Of a stretch of 64,000 nucleotides of DNA, positions 51,801 to 62,493 are shown in pieces. Positions within the stretch are counted from its first letter, which is position 1. Every line of letters starts with the position of its first letter. The notes beneath the pieces are model-generated. The model ran no database searches, was not told where the DNA came from, and saw only the letters and a list, made by a program, of their open reading frames with translations. Made by a program: the position numbers and the translations under genes. The DNA is from Neoarius graeffei. Taxonomy: Eukaryota > Chordata > Actinopteri > Siluriformes > Ariidae. The stretch spans positions 88,586,888 through 88,650,887 of the forward strand of contig NC_083571.1 of assembly GCF_027579695.1 (NCBI RefSeq), given 5' to 3'.

Positions 51801-54800
51801 CAGATATACACAACTCTGGAATGTCCCTTGGAACCATTTCTAAACAACTGCAAATTCCAAGATCAGTTCAAACAATTGTATCCAAGTTATTGTGAGGTGT
51901 AGTCACTTTGCCAAGCTACTTTGCTTCAAGAAAACCCAAACTGTCACCCTCAGCTGAAAGGAAATTGGTTTGGATGGTCAGGAACAACCTGGGAACCACC
52001 ATGGCACAGCCCTGCCATGAACTGGAAGCTGATGGATCACTGTCTACAGTTCAGATCACCATGGACTAAGAAGCTGCTATCCAAGAAATAACTCCCTGCT
52101 CCAAAATTGACACCTTCAAGCTTAACTAAAGTTTGAAGCTGACCACACGGACAAAGAAAAAGCCTTCTGGAGGAAAGCTGTATGGTCAGATGAAACAAAG
52201 ATTGAGTCGTTTGGCCACAATGACCACCATGTACAGAGGGACACTGTACCAGCTGGTGGTGGTGGTGGTAGGGTTATCATGCTCTGGGGCTGTTTTGCTG
52301 CCAGTGGAACTGGTTCATTGCACAAAGTGGATGGAATAATAAAGGAGGAGGACTACCTCAGAATTCTTCAGCATAAACCATCAGAAACTTGAACACGACT
52401 TGGGACTTACAACAGGACAGTGAATCCAAACATGCATCAGAGCTGGTTGTGGAGGATAAAGCAGGCTAACATTAAGCTTAAAACAAGTCCTGACTTCAAC
52501 CCTATTGAAAGTATATGGACCTTGCTTATAAGTCGAGTCCATGCCAAGAAAAAAAAAACAAATTTAATTGAATTCTACCATTAAGTGTCATGAAATATCC
52601 AATCAGAATTCTGCCAGAAGCTTGTTCATGGTAAACAAAAATGTTTGGTCAAGGTGAATCTTGCGAAGAGACATTTTACCCAAATATTAGGTGTGCTGTA
52701 TGTATATTTTTGACCCTGTATGTATAATTTTGACCCTGTGTTGATTTCAGAAACCCAAAGAAAATGAAAATTTGTGCACCAAATTCTAGTGTTTTTTAAA
52801 AAGACGGATGCTGTACATTCTGCCACAGAAAAAGAACAGTTCAAAGAAATTACTGAAAGCCCAAATGTTGCCATGACATTCATATCCAAGATGACATTCA
52901 TGTCACTGTATGTACATTTCTGACCACAACTGTAGCATTTATCCTATGATGAAACATTTCTATCCTGACCAGAGGTTGACTGGATAGTATGAAAACGAAG
53001 TAAATAATGTGCTATGCTGAATGATATGGCCTTCACAGTCACCAGATCTCAACCCAACTGAACACCTACAGAAGATTTTGGACTGGCTCCTTAGACAGCG
53101 TTTTTAACCACCATCATCAAAATGTGACTGAGGGAATTTCTTTAGGAAGAATGGTGTTCAGTACAGTTCCTGAGACTTGGTAATCTATGTCAAGGCCCAG
53201 TGAAGCTGTTCTGGTAGCTTGTGTGTGTGTGTGTGTGTGTGTGTATTCATGTCACTGAGGCTATTTACCCTGTATTAGATGAAGTTTCCATAACAGTAAT
53301 TTGAATCTGCCAGTCTCTCTAAGTAAATCATGCATTAGTGTAGTACGAAATACTTTTACACATAGTGTGATATAGGTTTTAGTTTTCAATAAGTTAAACA
53401 TGAAGATAAATAATAAAGTAAACTCACATGTAATCCTGGTTATCTGGCTGGAGGTCTGATTGAGGACTGGTGTTTGCTTGGACACTGATTGGATTTGGTG
53501 CTGGGGTGGTGGCTGGTGCAGCAGGAGCTACCTGAATATGGGTTTGGACTCTTGGTGTGGGAACTGGCCTTCTCAGAGGTCTGATAACAGAAGGGCCAGT
53601 GCCTTGAACAGGCGCATTTGAATCATCTTGATTGGACAAGCTTACATCTGAAGTGCTAGCTGTTCGTGAAGACCGAGCATTTGCCGCTTGAAGCTGGTTG
53701 AGGAGACTGTAATTGGAGACCAATAAGCAGAGAAATACAGTAAGATGTTGCAACATGTTATACTTTTTGGAAAACACCTAGTCAAAAATAGTCCATTTGC
53801 TGTATATGACAGGGTTCTAACTAAACCAAAATATCAGCATAGCGGCACCAGTCATAACGGCTTAAGGCGGCCCCTGAAAGCTCATGGGTTCTACATGCTC
53901 GAAGATGCATTCTAGTGCATTTCCTAGCATTTGCAGGCCTCCCTGAAAGTCACCATTTTTTGGTCATATTAATGAGATTTTTTTTTTCCAAAAGCTGCTG
54001 TGATTGTTTTTGACTGAAGACTTATTATCATTAATATTTAACTATATTAGTGACAAGAATAAAACAACCAGTTGATGTTCACCAAGTGTCAGCTTTATTT
54101 TCAGCTTCAGCCTTTCAATTACAATACATGACTATCCAGATCTAACTCATATCTATGTGGTGGTTTTTCATTGATGCCCAATAGTCAGCAGCAGCTCCAA
54201 AGTTGAAGCAGTCTGCTTCTGGTCCCTCCAAACTGTTGCGTCATAAAAAAAAATTTTTTTTAATTGCCAGGGACTGGCATGTATTACGTGCGTGGCACGT
54301 AAGCGCCTCTTAATACAGATGGCATTTTACCGCGAATACAGCATAAGCATAATTTACCCTAAATTGCTCATAAGTGTGAATGTGAGTGCAAATGGTTGTT
54401 CATCTCTGAAATAGATTGGAGACCTGCCCAGGGTGTACCCACCTCTCGCCCAATGTCAGCTAGGATTGACTCCAGCTACCCCCAGCATAGATAATGGATG
54501 ATGGATGGATGAATTGAGTAAGATTTTGACACAGTACACAAACTTTTACTTAAGTTTATTTTCACTGTTTTTATTTTGTATGTATACCATGTCTGTATCC
54601 TGAGTTCATAAATCTGCACACAACTTACGCTTGTAAATTGGGGGAAACAGTTCGTGTGGTCCGAAGGGAGTCATCTGACAGTCTGATGGTGCGTATGGCA
54701 GACTGAAGGAAAGAGCAGAGGAATGTTAAATGTGCAGCCTAGTAGTAACTTGTTAAATATTTGAAAAAAGGAGATAATCTTAGAACCAATGCTGAATTTT

Positions 54801-55459
54801 AGTCTATGTGACAAAATTCATTTCTAATAGACCATCAAACAAAAAAACAAAGATCTATATCATATTTATATCCATATCGAATCTTGTCTGGTCTTACCCT
54901 AAAGGCAAGAGTAGCACGGTTGGTTATGGGGGTTCTACAGTAGGGACACTGGGGTCGAGCTAAAATTGCTTGTTTTAGGCAGGATTGACAAAACCTGTAA
55001 AGAGGGAGAGAGATGAAATAAAATGATTTTATTTCAAGATGGAGGACAATTGTCTATCACCACTATATAATAATAAAAATTGATCACTCTGATTAGATAT
55101 GATGCCATCGCTGTCAGCATGTTTACTTGTCATGCAGTGGAATTTACCCTCCGAAAAATACTTTCACTTTGCACCTGCCAAAAACTGCTGTATGCGTTTA
55201 CAAGAAGTCATATGCTTAAACTTTTCAGTCACGCCTTACTCAGTGCAATCATTCCCAAGATATTATATAACCCTAAGCTGAAGTCATTCCTTCTAAAATT
55301 ATATTAAGGATTTATGCCACATTTATGTTAATAGAATTTAAGCTTTGAAAAGAAATCCTGTGTACGTGTCTGAAAGGGTTAAGCACCAAGCAATACTGAA
55401 TATGTTTTACGTTTGTGAAGCATATTCAATATTCTTTTTAATGAAACAGACATGAAGTT

Positions 55460-55511
<52 letters not shown>

Positions 55512-56613
55512 TTCCCCAAACTACTGGTGAAAGTCCACTTTCACAAGGGGTGCATTATAAGTAAATATTACAAGCTAATACCAAAGAAACAAACATTTTT
55601 TGCTTAAACGTACTGCATGTGTACACGAGGTGAAAATGTGAATTTAATTGCATTTAATCGAAACCTTAAATTTAGGAGTGTATTTAAGTTACCTTTAAGA
55701 CCAGCCCTTAAATTTAGGAGTAAATGTAAGTACCTTTACTGAACTTTTACATTCATGAAATATACTAGTAACTTTAAGACCCTTTATTGGTATTTTTAAA
55801 AGTAGTAGGGACTTTAAGTATATTTAAATGTTAAAATTAGTAACTTTAAGTGGCAAACAATCTTTTTAACAGCATTTCGTTATCTTTGAGAAGTCATGGA
55901 AAGTCACTTCAAGTTATACTATAAGAATTCTTAAAGTTATCAGTAAATACACTGAAATTTAGCATTTTGTAAACTTTTAGGATACTTGAAGATCTTAAAG
56001 CTGTTAATTCATCTAGTGGTACACATAGTTGGACAATAAGATAAGATAAGATAAGATAAGATAAGATCATATTTTATGTCTAAAGTTATTGACTGAACTG
56101 AAGCATATAAAAGTTGTGTTTTTGTTCTCTTAAGTATACCAACTATACCATTTCTTTATGTACTTATTGCACCAAAGGTTCCATGTGTGCTACTGACACG
56201 TCATATATTTCAAGCAAACTGATCTGACATTTAATATAGCTTATTAATAGGTTATATACAATACATATACAGTTACATATATAGGCTAAACCTGTGCTGA
56301 GAACTCAGTAACCTACTACAGTAAAATGGCCCAGTAGTGTTGCTTCTCTGACACGTCCTTTTGTTGTCTACATATTATTGTTGTCTAAATGTTTCCTGTA
56401 TTTTAGTATTCTTCATTTTATACTCAGCTGGAGTCTTCATATTGAAGGAAGAGCACAGAATCTCTCTCTACTCGCAGGATACAGTGGATATCCAGGATAT
56501 CCAGGATATTATTAACTTTCTACTTACACTTTCCTACAGCAAGGAACTGGTTCTGAAGGATTCTGTAAAGGTCCCCTACACACAGGGCAGTCGTCATCCG
56601 TAGTGCTGTCCAT
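46153..56613 (-). CDS. RING-type E3 ubiquitin ligase, RNF138/RNF125-like
   Basis: Seven coding exons join in frame to 819 nt (272 aa; human RNF138 is 245): 56613-56528, 54994-54898, 54702-54629, 53706-53428, 48216-48108, 47967-47860, 46218-46153. The family attaches ubiquitin to substrates in DNA repair and immune signalling. RING at 9-48: CPVC, then PCCRKVFCQSC, then CPYC. The usual C-x-H-x-x-C step reads C-R-K-V-F-C, so Lys28 replaces the zinc-binding His. A long Ser/Pro/Thr/Ala-rich linker follows, where human RNF138 has a further zinc finger. Two C2H2-type fingers come next (DCPYCQEGG...HCNNNH and VCPVCVSLP...GHLNLRH). The end has a ubiquitin-interacting motif (DDVNLQDALLRS). Placement beside mep1b matches human 18q12 (RNF125-RNF138-MEP1B). 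An acceptor at 56630 implies an upstream untranslated exon. Confidence 0.87.
46365..47403. mobile_element. Three SINEs, one nested in another
   Basis: Copy a (46365-46640, plus, head missing) and copy b (46655-47403, plus) lie next to the same target GACTTCTACATT, which occurs three times. Copy b is split at CCAAAGACATG by a full minus-strand copy c (46809-47180), with that 11-mer duplicated on both sides. Confidence 0.9.
48300..48800. mobile_element. Old transposon fragments
   Basis: 48345-48500 (CAAATCAATACGAAGTTATT, GAAACATTTCTATC) is related to the sequence around Tc1-G. 48560-48720 (GGAATCAGCAGTTTCTGAAA, CTCAAACCAGTCCATCTGG) is a common fish DNA-transposon fragment. 48730-48810 is a reverse SINE tail. 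Confidence 0.55.
48822..48859. repeat. (TA)n microsatellite
   Basis: About 19 TA units. Confidence 0.95.
48856..49012. repeat. Inverted repeat, transposon-like hairpin
   Basis: ATTATTTACCAGCTGGGAGG at the left pairs with the complement CTTAAGCTGGTAAATAAT at the right. Matching continues through GGTCCGTATCATG and TGAAATACCATGACC. Arms are about 65 bases each. Confidence 0.75.
49231..49552 (+). mobile_element. DANA/mermaid-like SINE, shortened
   Basis: Head GGTGGCACGGTGGTTAG; tail GATAATGAATG. Flanked by AGGATTCAGCCATG on both sides. Confidence 0.92.
50166..50679. mobile_element. MITE-like element
   Basis: Ends TGTTACAGGTGATTTTTTAA and, at the right, AAAAATCACCTGTAACA are inverted. Pairing extends about 50 bases through AATCAGGTGAATCTGGATTC. 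Inside is a tRNA-like segment (50300-50350, GGAGTTCGATTCCC). No coding frame. Confidence 0.75.
50711..50850 (+). mobile_element. tRNA-derived SINE, second family
   Basis: GGGGGTGTCGTGGCTCAGG (A box) and GGGTTCGATTCTGACC (B box), then ACACTGTCCTATCCAATAAA. A sister copy is at 62853-62998. Confidence 0.8.
50851..51330. other. RING-gene intron stretch
   Basis: Nothing recognised until 51280, where the left half of an older transposon fragment (AATGAATACGAAGTTATTC) runs up to the Tc1-G insertion. Confidence 0.4.
51331..52932 (+). mobile_element. Tc1-like transposon G
   Basis: Ends CAATTGTGGTCAGAAG and complement CTGACCACAACTG, TA on both sides. Transposase remnant from ATG 51755 (MGKSKELSADLRKKITDIHN) with several breaks; the SPDLNPIE region is reduced to DFNPIESIW. 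It inserted into an older element whose right half is at 52933-53220. Confidence 0.9.
52933..53220 (+). mobile_element. Right half of an older transposon
   Basis: CACCAGATCTCAACCCAACT, ATTTTGGACTGGCTCC and GAAGAATGGTGTTCAG are the 3' portion of a widespread fish transposon, split from its left half (about 51280-51330) by Tc1-G. A (GT)n run follows at 53221-53246. Confidence 0.6.
54350..54515 (+). mobile_element. SINE 3' half, degraded
   Basis: GTGTGAATGTGAGTGCAAAT, CCCAGGGTGTACCC and GATAATGGATGATGG follow the body and tail of the DANA-like SINE; the head is missing. Confidence 0.7.
54995..56527. other. RING-gene intron 1
   Basis: Holds a (TTTC)n run (55459-55512), an (AGATA)n run (56039-56067) and AT-rich sequence with loose repeats of TTTAGGAGT and AACTTTAAG (55660-55860). 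No repeat family recognised otherwise. Confidence 0.6.
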
Positions 56614-56684
56614 AGTCTTCAGGTCCTAACTGAAAGCAAAAAAACAAAGTCAGTGTATAAGAGTGTGGCTTAAGGCACATGTTG

Positions 56685-56692
56685 TGACGTCA
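56685..56692 (-). promoter_or_regulatory. CRE palindrome upstream of the RING gene
   Basis: A perfect TGACGTCA lies 72 bases upstream of the start codon. Such sites bind CREB/ATF. Whether transcription starts near it is unknown. Confidence 0.4.
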
Positions 56693-57198
56693 CTTTCTGG
56701 AACAACATTTCAACTTCCTTATAGAGCCCCATGCAGGTTGTATGATAGATATGTTTGGGCGTATCTTTACTGTTGGTCTGAAAAGGGACACAAACAGAAA
56801 GAGAAAGTCCCAAATGCAAAATAACCAGACACGTTATTACATGAAGATAGAAATTTACTTCCTTCTGCTGAAGTAATTCCCAACATTGCCAAGGTGTTTC
56901 TGATCATTAATGGCTTTCAGTTTCAAAAGTGAAACCTTATGGTTAACAAACCTTCATAGAAAACCAGTATAAACTGAACATGACAGTGGGAACATGCCTT
57001 GACTTTCTTTCTTGGTTTAAAAAAAAAATCCCTTTGTGCCTGACTTGAAGAGTTTATTCCTGCCGGATAATAACCCATCTGACTGGTATCTTTCGGTGTT
57101 TTACAGAGTTTACAGATCAGGACAAGCTTTATGGAGAGAGCTTAAGTGCCTCACTCTCTATAAAAATTGTTGCGCAGTGTAAAAAAGCAACTGCTTTA
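56693..57198. other. 5' flank of the RING gene
   Basis: Nothing recognised beyond the CRE-like site; probably contains the untranslated first exon. Confidence 0.35.
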
Positions 57199-57287
<89 letters not shown>

Positions 57288-57490
57288 GTATTATTTATTC
57301 CCAAAGGGAAATTCAAATATCCATCAGCTCATTAAAAAAACAATAATTTTCCACCAGTCATAACCATAAAAAACCTAAAATAAATAGAACAATTAGATAA
57401 CAATAAAAATAGGGATGGGAAATAAAATAAAAACATGATAAATAAAGTGCAAGATGAAGGGGATGAGGTCAGAGGGCGTTAAAAAGTATT
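57199..57490 (-). repeat. (GATA)n microsatellite and Rex1-like LINE tail
   Basis: About 21 GATA units (57199-57286) run into TTATTTATTCCCAAAGGGAA, the usual 3' end of Rex1-type LINEs read from the minus strand. Confidence 0.75.
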
Positions 57491-58063
57491 TTCAGTATCC
57501 ATATTAAGCCAAATTGTTAATTTAGTTTTATTTGATTTAATTATGGTACAGATATTTCAAATGAATTGTGTTTGTCAGGTTTATTTATAGCAACCCCTGC
57601 AGTTTCATTTTCACAAACTGTAGGCACCACTAGATGGGGGCCCTGGGCTGTCATGTCGGAAAGCCCCTAACACACAGGGTGGGTGGCTATAAAAGTAATT
57701 ATGATTGTTATGAATCCATGCTTTCTGCAGGAGTTTTCCTTGCCTGGACTTTTATTTATTTACTTCTTTATCATACTTGCCAACTTTTCAAAATTCTCAT
57801 GGGGGAGAAAAGTGCATGAACAACATTTTCAATTGGACTAGGGCAGGGCTTTTCAAAGTGTGGGGCGTGCCTCCCCTAGGGGGCGCCAGAGTTCTTCAGG
57901 GGGGGCGCAAAGTGAGGAAAAATAAACCAGAATAAGTTACTATTGCGGACATTTAGCGAACTTCAGCTAGCCTTTACCAGAGACAAAATGGATCGATTTT
58001 TAGTACCTAAAGCTACAGTGAGTGAGGAGACAGAGTCTGGACCAAGCAAAAAAAAACCCAGAG

Positions 58064-59086
58064 CCTCCAGGATGTTGCGATTTGCAACTTCAACGCAAAT
58101 TCAACCAATCCCCGCGAATTCAGGGCGGTGTTGCAATTATATCCAATCACCGCAACTTTCCCGCAAACTTGACCAATTGGTGACATCGACAAACTACCTT
58201 CCGCCTTACTTACGTGTATACGTTCAAGAGAAGCAGCATGCGCGCAGTGTTGCCAGATTGGGCTGTTTCAAGTGCATTTTGGCAGGTTTTGAACATATTT
58301 TGGACTGGAAAAGGTCAGCAGTATCTGGCAACACTGCATGTGCGAGTCAGTATTTATGTAGGCTTAAATTCTGTTACTGAAAGTGTGTTATGTTTACAGT
58401 GAAGGACTGTGTGCACTTTACATTATTTTTTTACTTAATACAAGAAATTAATGGATGCCAACATTTTTGCCAAAATGGTATTTTATTTTCCATTGTTTAG
58501 GCAGCTTCAGCATCATACTGTGAGATTCTGTTCAAATTGTTTTTTTTTTCTTCTATAAAGCCTGAGCCATTTATTTTCTTAGTTTATAATTATTGTTTAA
58601 TTTAGTCTTCAGGAGAGACTGCCTGCACACAGTACTAGTATTAATAGTTTTTTTTTCTTACATGAAAGCTGAGGCATTTATATTATATTTTAAGGTAACT
58701 TCATGTGCTGTGAGGTTCTCTGCACTTTAACTTTTGAACCAACAGGTGCATTTGGATAAGTAAAGCCTATTTTTCTGCATTTTTGTAGTCCTGGTAATCT
58801 TTTATATTAGTAAAGATGTTTATAGGACCATTTCTCAGTGTCTTTGTTTTATTTTAATCAATAGTTTTTCAGTAATAACTTAATATTTAACATATCACTC
58901 AATTTTAATCACAAAAAGAGAAAATCGCAACAATTTCTCGCAACTTTCACTTCCTCCCGCAATGTAATCGCAACAAAAACTTAAAAAACACCGCAATTTT
59001 CATCGCAATTTTTTGGAAAACCCCCCGCAACATCAGACATTTCAGCCCGCAACAATCACAAAAAAGGCCCGCGGAATCCTGGGGGG
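58064..59086. mobile_element. DNA element nested in the hAT-Charlie-like copy
   Basis: Inverted ends CCTCCAGGATGTTGCG and, from the right, CCCCCAGGATTCCGCG. The interior repeats CGCAACTTTC and CGCAAATT motifs near both ends. No transposase seen. Superfamily unknown. Confidence 0.65.
58245..58336. mobile_element. 92-base hAT-type MITE
   Basis: CAGTGTTGCCAGAT and ATCTGGCAACACTG are perfect inverted ends. The 8-base flanks CATGCGCG and CATGTGCG differ at one base. Confidence 0.8.
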
Positions 59087-59410
59087 ACTGAAAAAAGAAG
59101 GAAGTATGACCACGATTATTTAAAGTTTGGATTTTCATGGACTGGATCTGAAGATGCTCCACTGCCACAGTGTGTTGTCTGCCAAGAGGTGCTAGCTAAC
59201 GATGCTAAAAATGTGTAAAACAAGATGCTTTAAAAAGCACAGATGTTTAAAATGTGAAAAAGAAAAATGTGTACAACAACCATTTTTTAAAAATACGAAT
59301 GGAACATTAAGTACAGCAACAACAAAAATTGCAAGAGGGGGGCGCTGTTGTTTATTTGCTCTCTGAGGGGGGGCTGACTCTCCCACACTTTGAAAACCCC
59401 TGGACTAGGG

Positions 59411-60398
59411 TATGATGTGCGGTTGAAATGATAAAACCAGTGGATCCCAATTAATTGCAAACCATTTGAAATTTATACAATTAAAGAGTTTTTGAATTGT
59501 TGATATTGTTCTTTCAATTACTATAGGTTATGGGATTCATGTATCAGGCATGAGAGAGCGCAGAGTGAAAAATCTGAAATAATACTCATCTTGAATTTTA
59601 ATATAATAACAATGAAAGGGAAACGTGCTTAAATCAGATTTTTAGCTGAAAAATCTCATGCCTGAATATTAGAGACCCACAGAAAATAACACAAGTGATG
59701 CTTTCGAAGAATGTTTATCATTTCTTAAAATAGTCACAGTGAATAAAAGTATTATTGGATTGCATCAAATGTGTTTTCCTTCTGTAAGCTCGTGTAAAAA
59801 TACAGAGAACTATAATACCATATATAAATTAAATACAATTTTATTAAGATATAACCAAAATAGTAACAACTCAATTAAATAAATACTGCACTGTCTTAGT
59901 ACTACTAAAATGCATCGCTCTCACTAAACACTTTCCAACAGAATTTTTAAAAAGCACTAGAAATCCTATCAGAATCCTATCGGAATGCATCGAAGGAATT
60001 TGCTCATTTGCAAACTTTGACTGAAAGTTTTCAAACAAAGTTTAAAAATGGCACTATAAATACTACCATACTATCAAAATATACTCCGCAAAGAAATTCA
60101 CTCGAATGCAACATTTTAGTACGACCAAAATACACTCACTAGTAATCTTTCACTTAAAACCTCAAAACTCTATCAAAATCAATCACTTTCCAGATAATTC
60201 ACTTAAAACTTTCAAACATAAATTCAAAATAGCACTAAGACACTACCACACTATTCAAATACACTCACCAAATAAATTCTCTGTCATGCAAAATTTCACT
60301 AAACACTTTAGAAGTTGTCCAGTTTGTTTCTGAAATTACTAGTTTAATTTCACACTCAAATGCCCATTATATTCTGATTTAAGGTATCTTTACCTTAA
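59411..60398. repeat. Diverged satellite-like repeats
   Basis: Between 59920 and 60310 blocks of about 190 bases recur loosely, with CACTACCA..CTAT, CAAAATACACTC and ATGCAA(C/A)ATTT in each. The rest is AT-rich without recognised features. Confidence 0.5.
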
Positions 60399-60635
60399 AG
60401 GATATGGGACATGGATTTTTACCTGGGCATAATTATGTATAAAGGACATAAGAAATGCCATCTAAATCACTGCAGGGCGTCAAAAATGTGAAAATCATCA
60501 CATTATTCAAGTTTTTTTATACATCAGCGTAAAACAAGGATTCGTTAATGAGCTAGGTGGTCACGTGACCCGTGACGCAACAAAAACTTTCCAAGGAGCC
60601 AGCACTTGGGAATCTAATGTAAACAGGTTACCGAA

Positions 60636-60833
60636 ATGGACACCATCGACAGTGACATTCCCGATGTTTCACAGAGATGTGAAGTTAGACCCTATCAATT
60701 CGAACCGATAGCTGGAAATTCACATGAACATAGATCTTGTCTTTACTCTGACGGGTCAGACGATTCTGAGAGTGAGAGTTCATTCAGCCCTCATGAAACT
60801 GAAAGCGGTCGGCTGGATAACACTTCCTGGTAA
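60636..60833 (+). CDS. Acidic ORF exon inside the Kolobok-like element
   Basis: MDTIDSDIPDVSQRCE, then VRPYQFEPIAG and SDGSDDSESESSFSPHETES; a splice donor (TGGTAAGT) follows NTSW. Proteins opening with (V/Q)xPYxFEP and an acidic stretch are common in fish next to such elements. Function unknown. Confidence 0.4.
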   Translation: MDTIDSDIPDVSQRCEVRPYQFEPIAGNSHEHRSCLYSDGSDDSESESSFSPHETESGRLDNTSW

Positions 60834-61298
60834 GTTAAAAACAATTCTGCTCAAAGGCTAATGATCTGTTGAAAGAAGTATTATTTTTGTAGCATACATT
60901 GAAAGTTCATCATAGAGCTAGCTAAAGTCCATTGCAAGCTAGGTTTTTTTTTTGCTGATATTTTTCGAGATTGATTGAGATCTCGAAATCTCGAGATCTT
61001 GGATGCTTCCAGAGTCCAAGATGAAAACATTCAAAATGGCGAAACGAGTCAGAATTATGATAATCAATAATTGATACACCCAAAATTATAATACTAATCC
61101 TTACCTCGGCTTTCAGTCGCTTAGCGCAGAGGTCTTCAACAGGGGGGTCGCGAAATCGCACCGGATCACTCATATCAACAAAAATATTCCTGCCCTGTCC
61201 CTTGGCCTCCGTGCAGGGATGCAAACAGCGCGCCTTTCGGCGGATGCCGCCTTTTTCATGGCTGAATCGCGCAGATCCGATTTTAAAAAATATATATA

Positions 61299-61468
61299 GC
61301 GATATTAATTCATGAAACATGAAGTATAAGGATGAGAAAAAAACAGTTTAAATCGGGAAGCTGCGCACATTTGTGCAGCCTGGCGCAAATGTGCGCAGCT
61401 TCCTGATTTAAACTGTTTTTTTTTCTCATCCTTATGCTTCCTGTTTCATGTTTCATGAATTAATATCG
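61299..61468. repeat. Large near-perfect palindrome
   Basis: The left arm (GCGATATTAATTCATGAAAC ... CTGCGCACATTTGTGC) pairs with the right arm over about 80 bases. The right arm carries one extra segment of about 10 bases (CAGGAAGC-type). The loop is a few bases. Confidence 0.9.
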
Positions 61469-61589
61469 CTCAGTACCTGAGTATTAAAGTTGAAAGAATC
61501 CTCAGTGAAATGGTCCAAACACAGTTTGTGGGAAACAGTAGGTGCAAAGTTTTTTCAACAGGTGTTCTGTAAAGTTATCCTACCTCTTG

Positions 61590-61751
61590 GATTTGTCCTA
61601 CCAAGCCTACTGCGCATGCGCGAAGCCTACTGCGCATGCGCAGGTGAGCCCACACTTTCCTCAGCTTCGGGTCCTTGGGGAATGCAAAAAAACTTACTCC
61701 AGGGCATTTCCCATTGGAATTATTGCAACCATAAGCAGCACAATACACCAT
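61590..61751 (-). pseudogene. THAP domain remnant
   Basis: Minus-strand ATG at 61751: MVYCAAYGCNNSNGKCPGVS, then FFAFPKDPKLRKVWAHLR. C-x(4)-C and the FPKDPKLRKVW block are typical of THAP DNA-binding domains. The frame drifts after 61635. Confidence 0.7.
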
Positions 61752-62065
61752 GATGTCCAATGTATGATGTCCAATGTACATTAAAGACTATAAAACAATT
61801 TTCTTGTCATCCACTTCTCCATTCATCTACCCGCTTGTGCTGTGCCCGAAAGTTTTTGTTACGTATGATCACATGACAGCGGCTCTTCCGGTTGCAAAAA
61901 ATGCATATTGGAAGTCGAGCAGAAATGCCATATAATCATCACGAATATAACGATTTTGCTGAATTTAATAGATGATTTTGTATTTGTTGATGCAATTAAT
62001 TCATATTTTTAATGGAAAGAAACTGATATAGCGTGCTTTTATGTTTCATGTCCCATATCCTTTAA

Positions 62066-62492
62066 AATGTGTAACTGGCTGGTCGAACATTTACTTATCC
62101 ATGGCAATTCATTCTCCCATGCATCCTGGCATTTGCATTTATAATTTGCCATTTGGTATTGGGTTTAGTGGCCATGATGAATGACTGCTTGTAAAAAATG
62201 TCGGATAGCCTGGGTGAATCCTACATTACGGAAGTGACTGTCGTTCTGTTCGTTGATTGGTTAAAAATCAGTTGACATCAGCAGTGTTTCTCATACGATT
62301 CTGATTGGACATAATCAAGAGTATTTTGAACTTGGCTGTAGGGATTTCCCAAAACCGGGAGATTATCCGGTTTTTAACAAATACGATCGGGAAGCGGGGG
62401 CTAAAATCGGGAGCCTCCCGCCGAAATCGGGAGGGTTGGCAAGTATGCTTTATTTTTAAGTTCTTTAGCAATGGTTACCATGTACACTATAT

Positions 62493-62493
<1 letters not shown>
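62066..62493. other. Right end of the P-like element and flank
   Basis: Contains the right terminus of the P-like element (to 62445) and ordinary AT-rich flank. No gene. Confidence 0.45.

Larger units (their letters stand above)
57844..59402 (+). mobile_element. hAT-Charlie-like element with BED-type transposase start
   Basis: Ends CAGGGCTTTTCAAAGTGTGG and, inward from the right, CAGGGGTTTTCAAAGTGTGG. Exact 8-base duplication GACTAGGG (57836-57843, 59403-59410). Coding remnants: MDRFLVPKATVSEETESG at 57988 and YDHDYLKFGFSWTGSEDA with PQCVVCQEVLAND at 59105-59205, as in ZBED/GTF2IRD2-type hAT transposases. A 1-kb element interrupts the frame. Confidence 0.88.
60399..62061. mobile_element. Kolobok-like transposon with THAP remnant
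   Basis: Ends AGGATATGGGACATG and CATGTCCCATATCCT are perfect inverted repeats, flanked by TTAA on both sides (60395-60398, 62062-62065). TTAA targets and THAP domains are hallmarks of Kolobok. A plus-strand frame starts at 60636 and a THAP frame lies on the minus strand near the right end. A 170-base palindrome sits between. No full transposase core. Confidence 0.8.
57772..62445. mobile_element. P-like transposon, 4.7 kb, filled with other elements
   Basis: Left end CATACTTGCCAAC and right end GGTTGGCAAGTA are inverted. The 8-base flanks TTCTTTAT (57764-57771) and TGCTTTAT (62446-62453) differ at one base. The termini resemble those of the THAP-bearing element at 34164-35986. Inside are hAT, Kolobok and other insertions. 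Near the right end is GGGAGCCTCCCGCCGAAATC, a motif often seen in this fish repeat family. No intact transposase. Confidence 0.65.

Noticed and set aside
44907-56613. mep1b and the RING gene as one transcript
   Set aside because: Each has its own start and stop codons and family architecture; same strand but 1.2 kb between the RING stop and the mep1b start.
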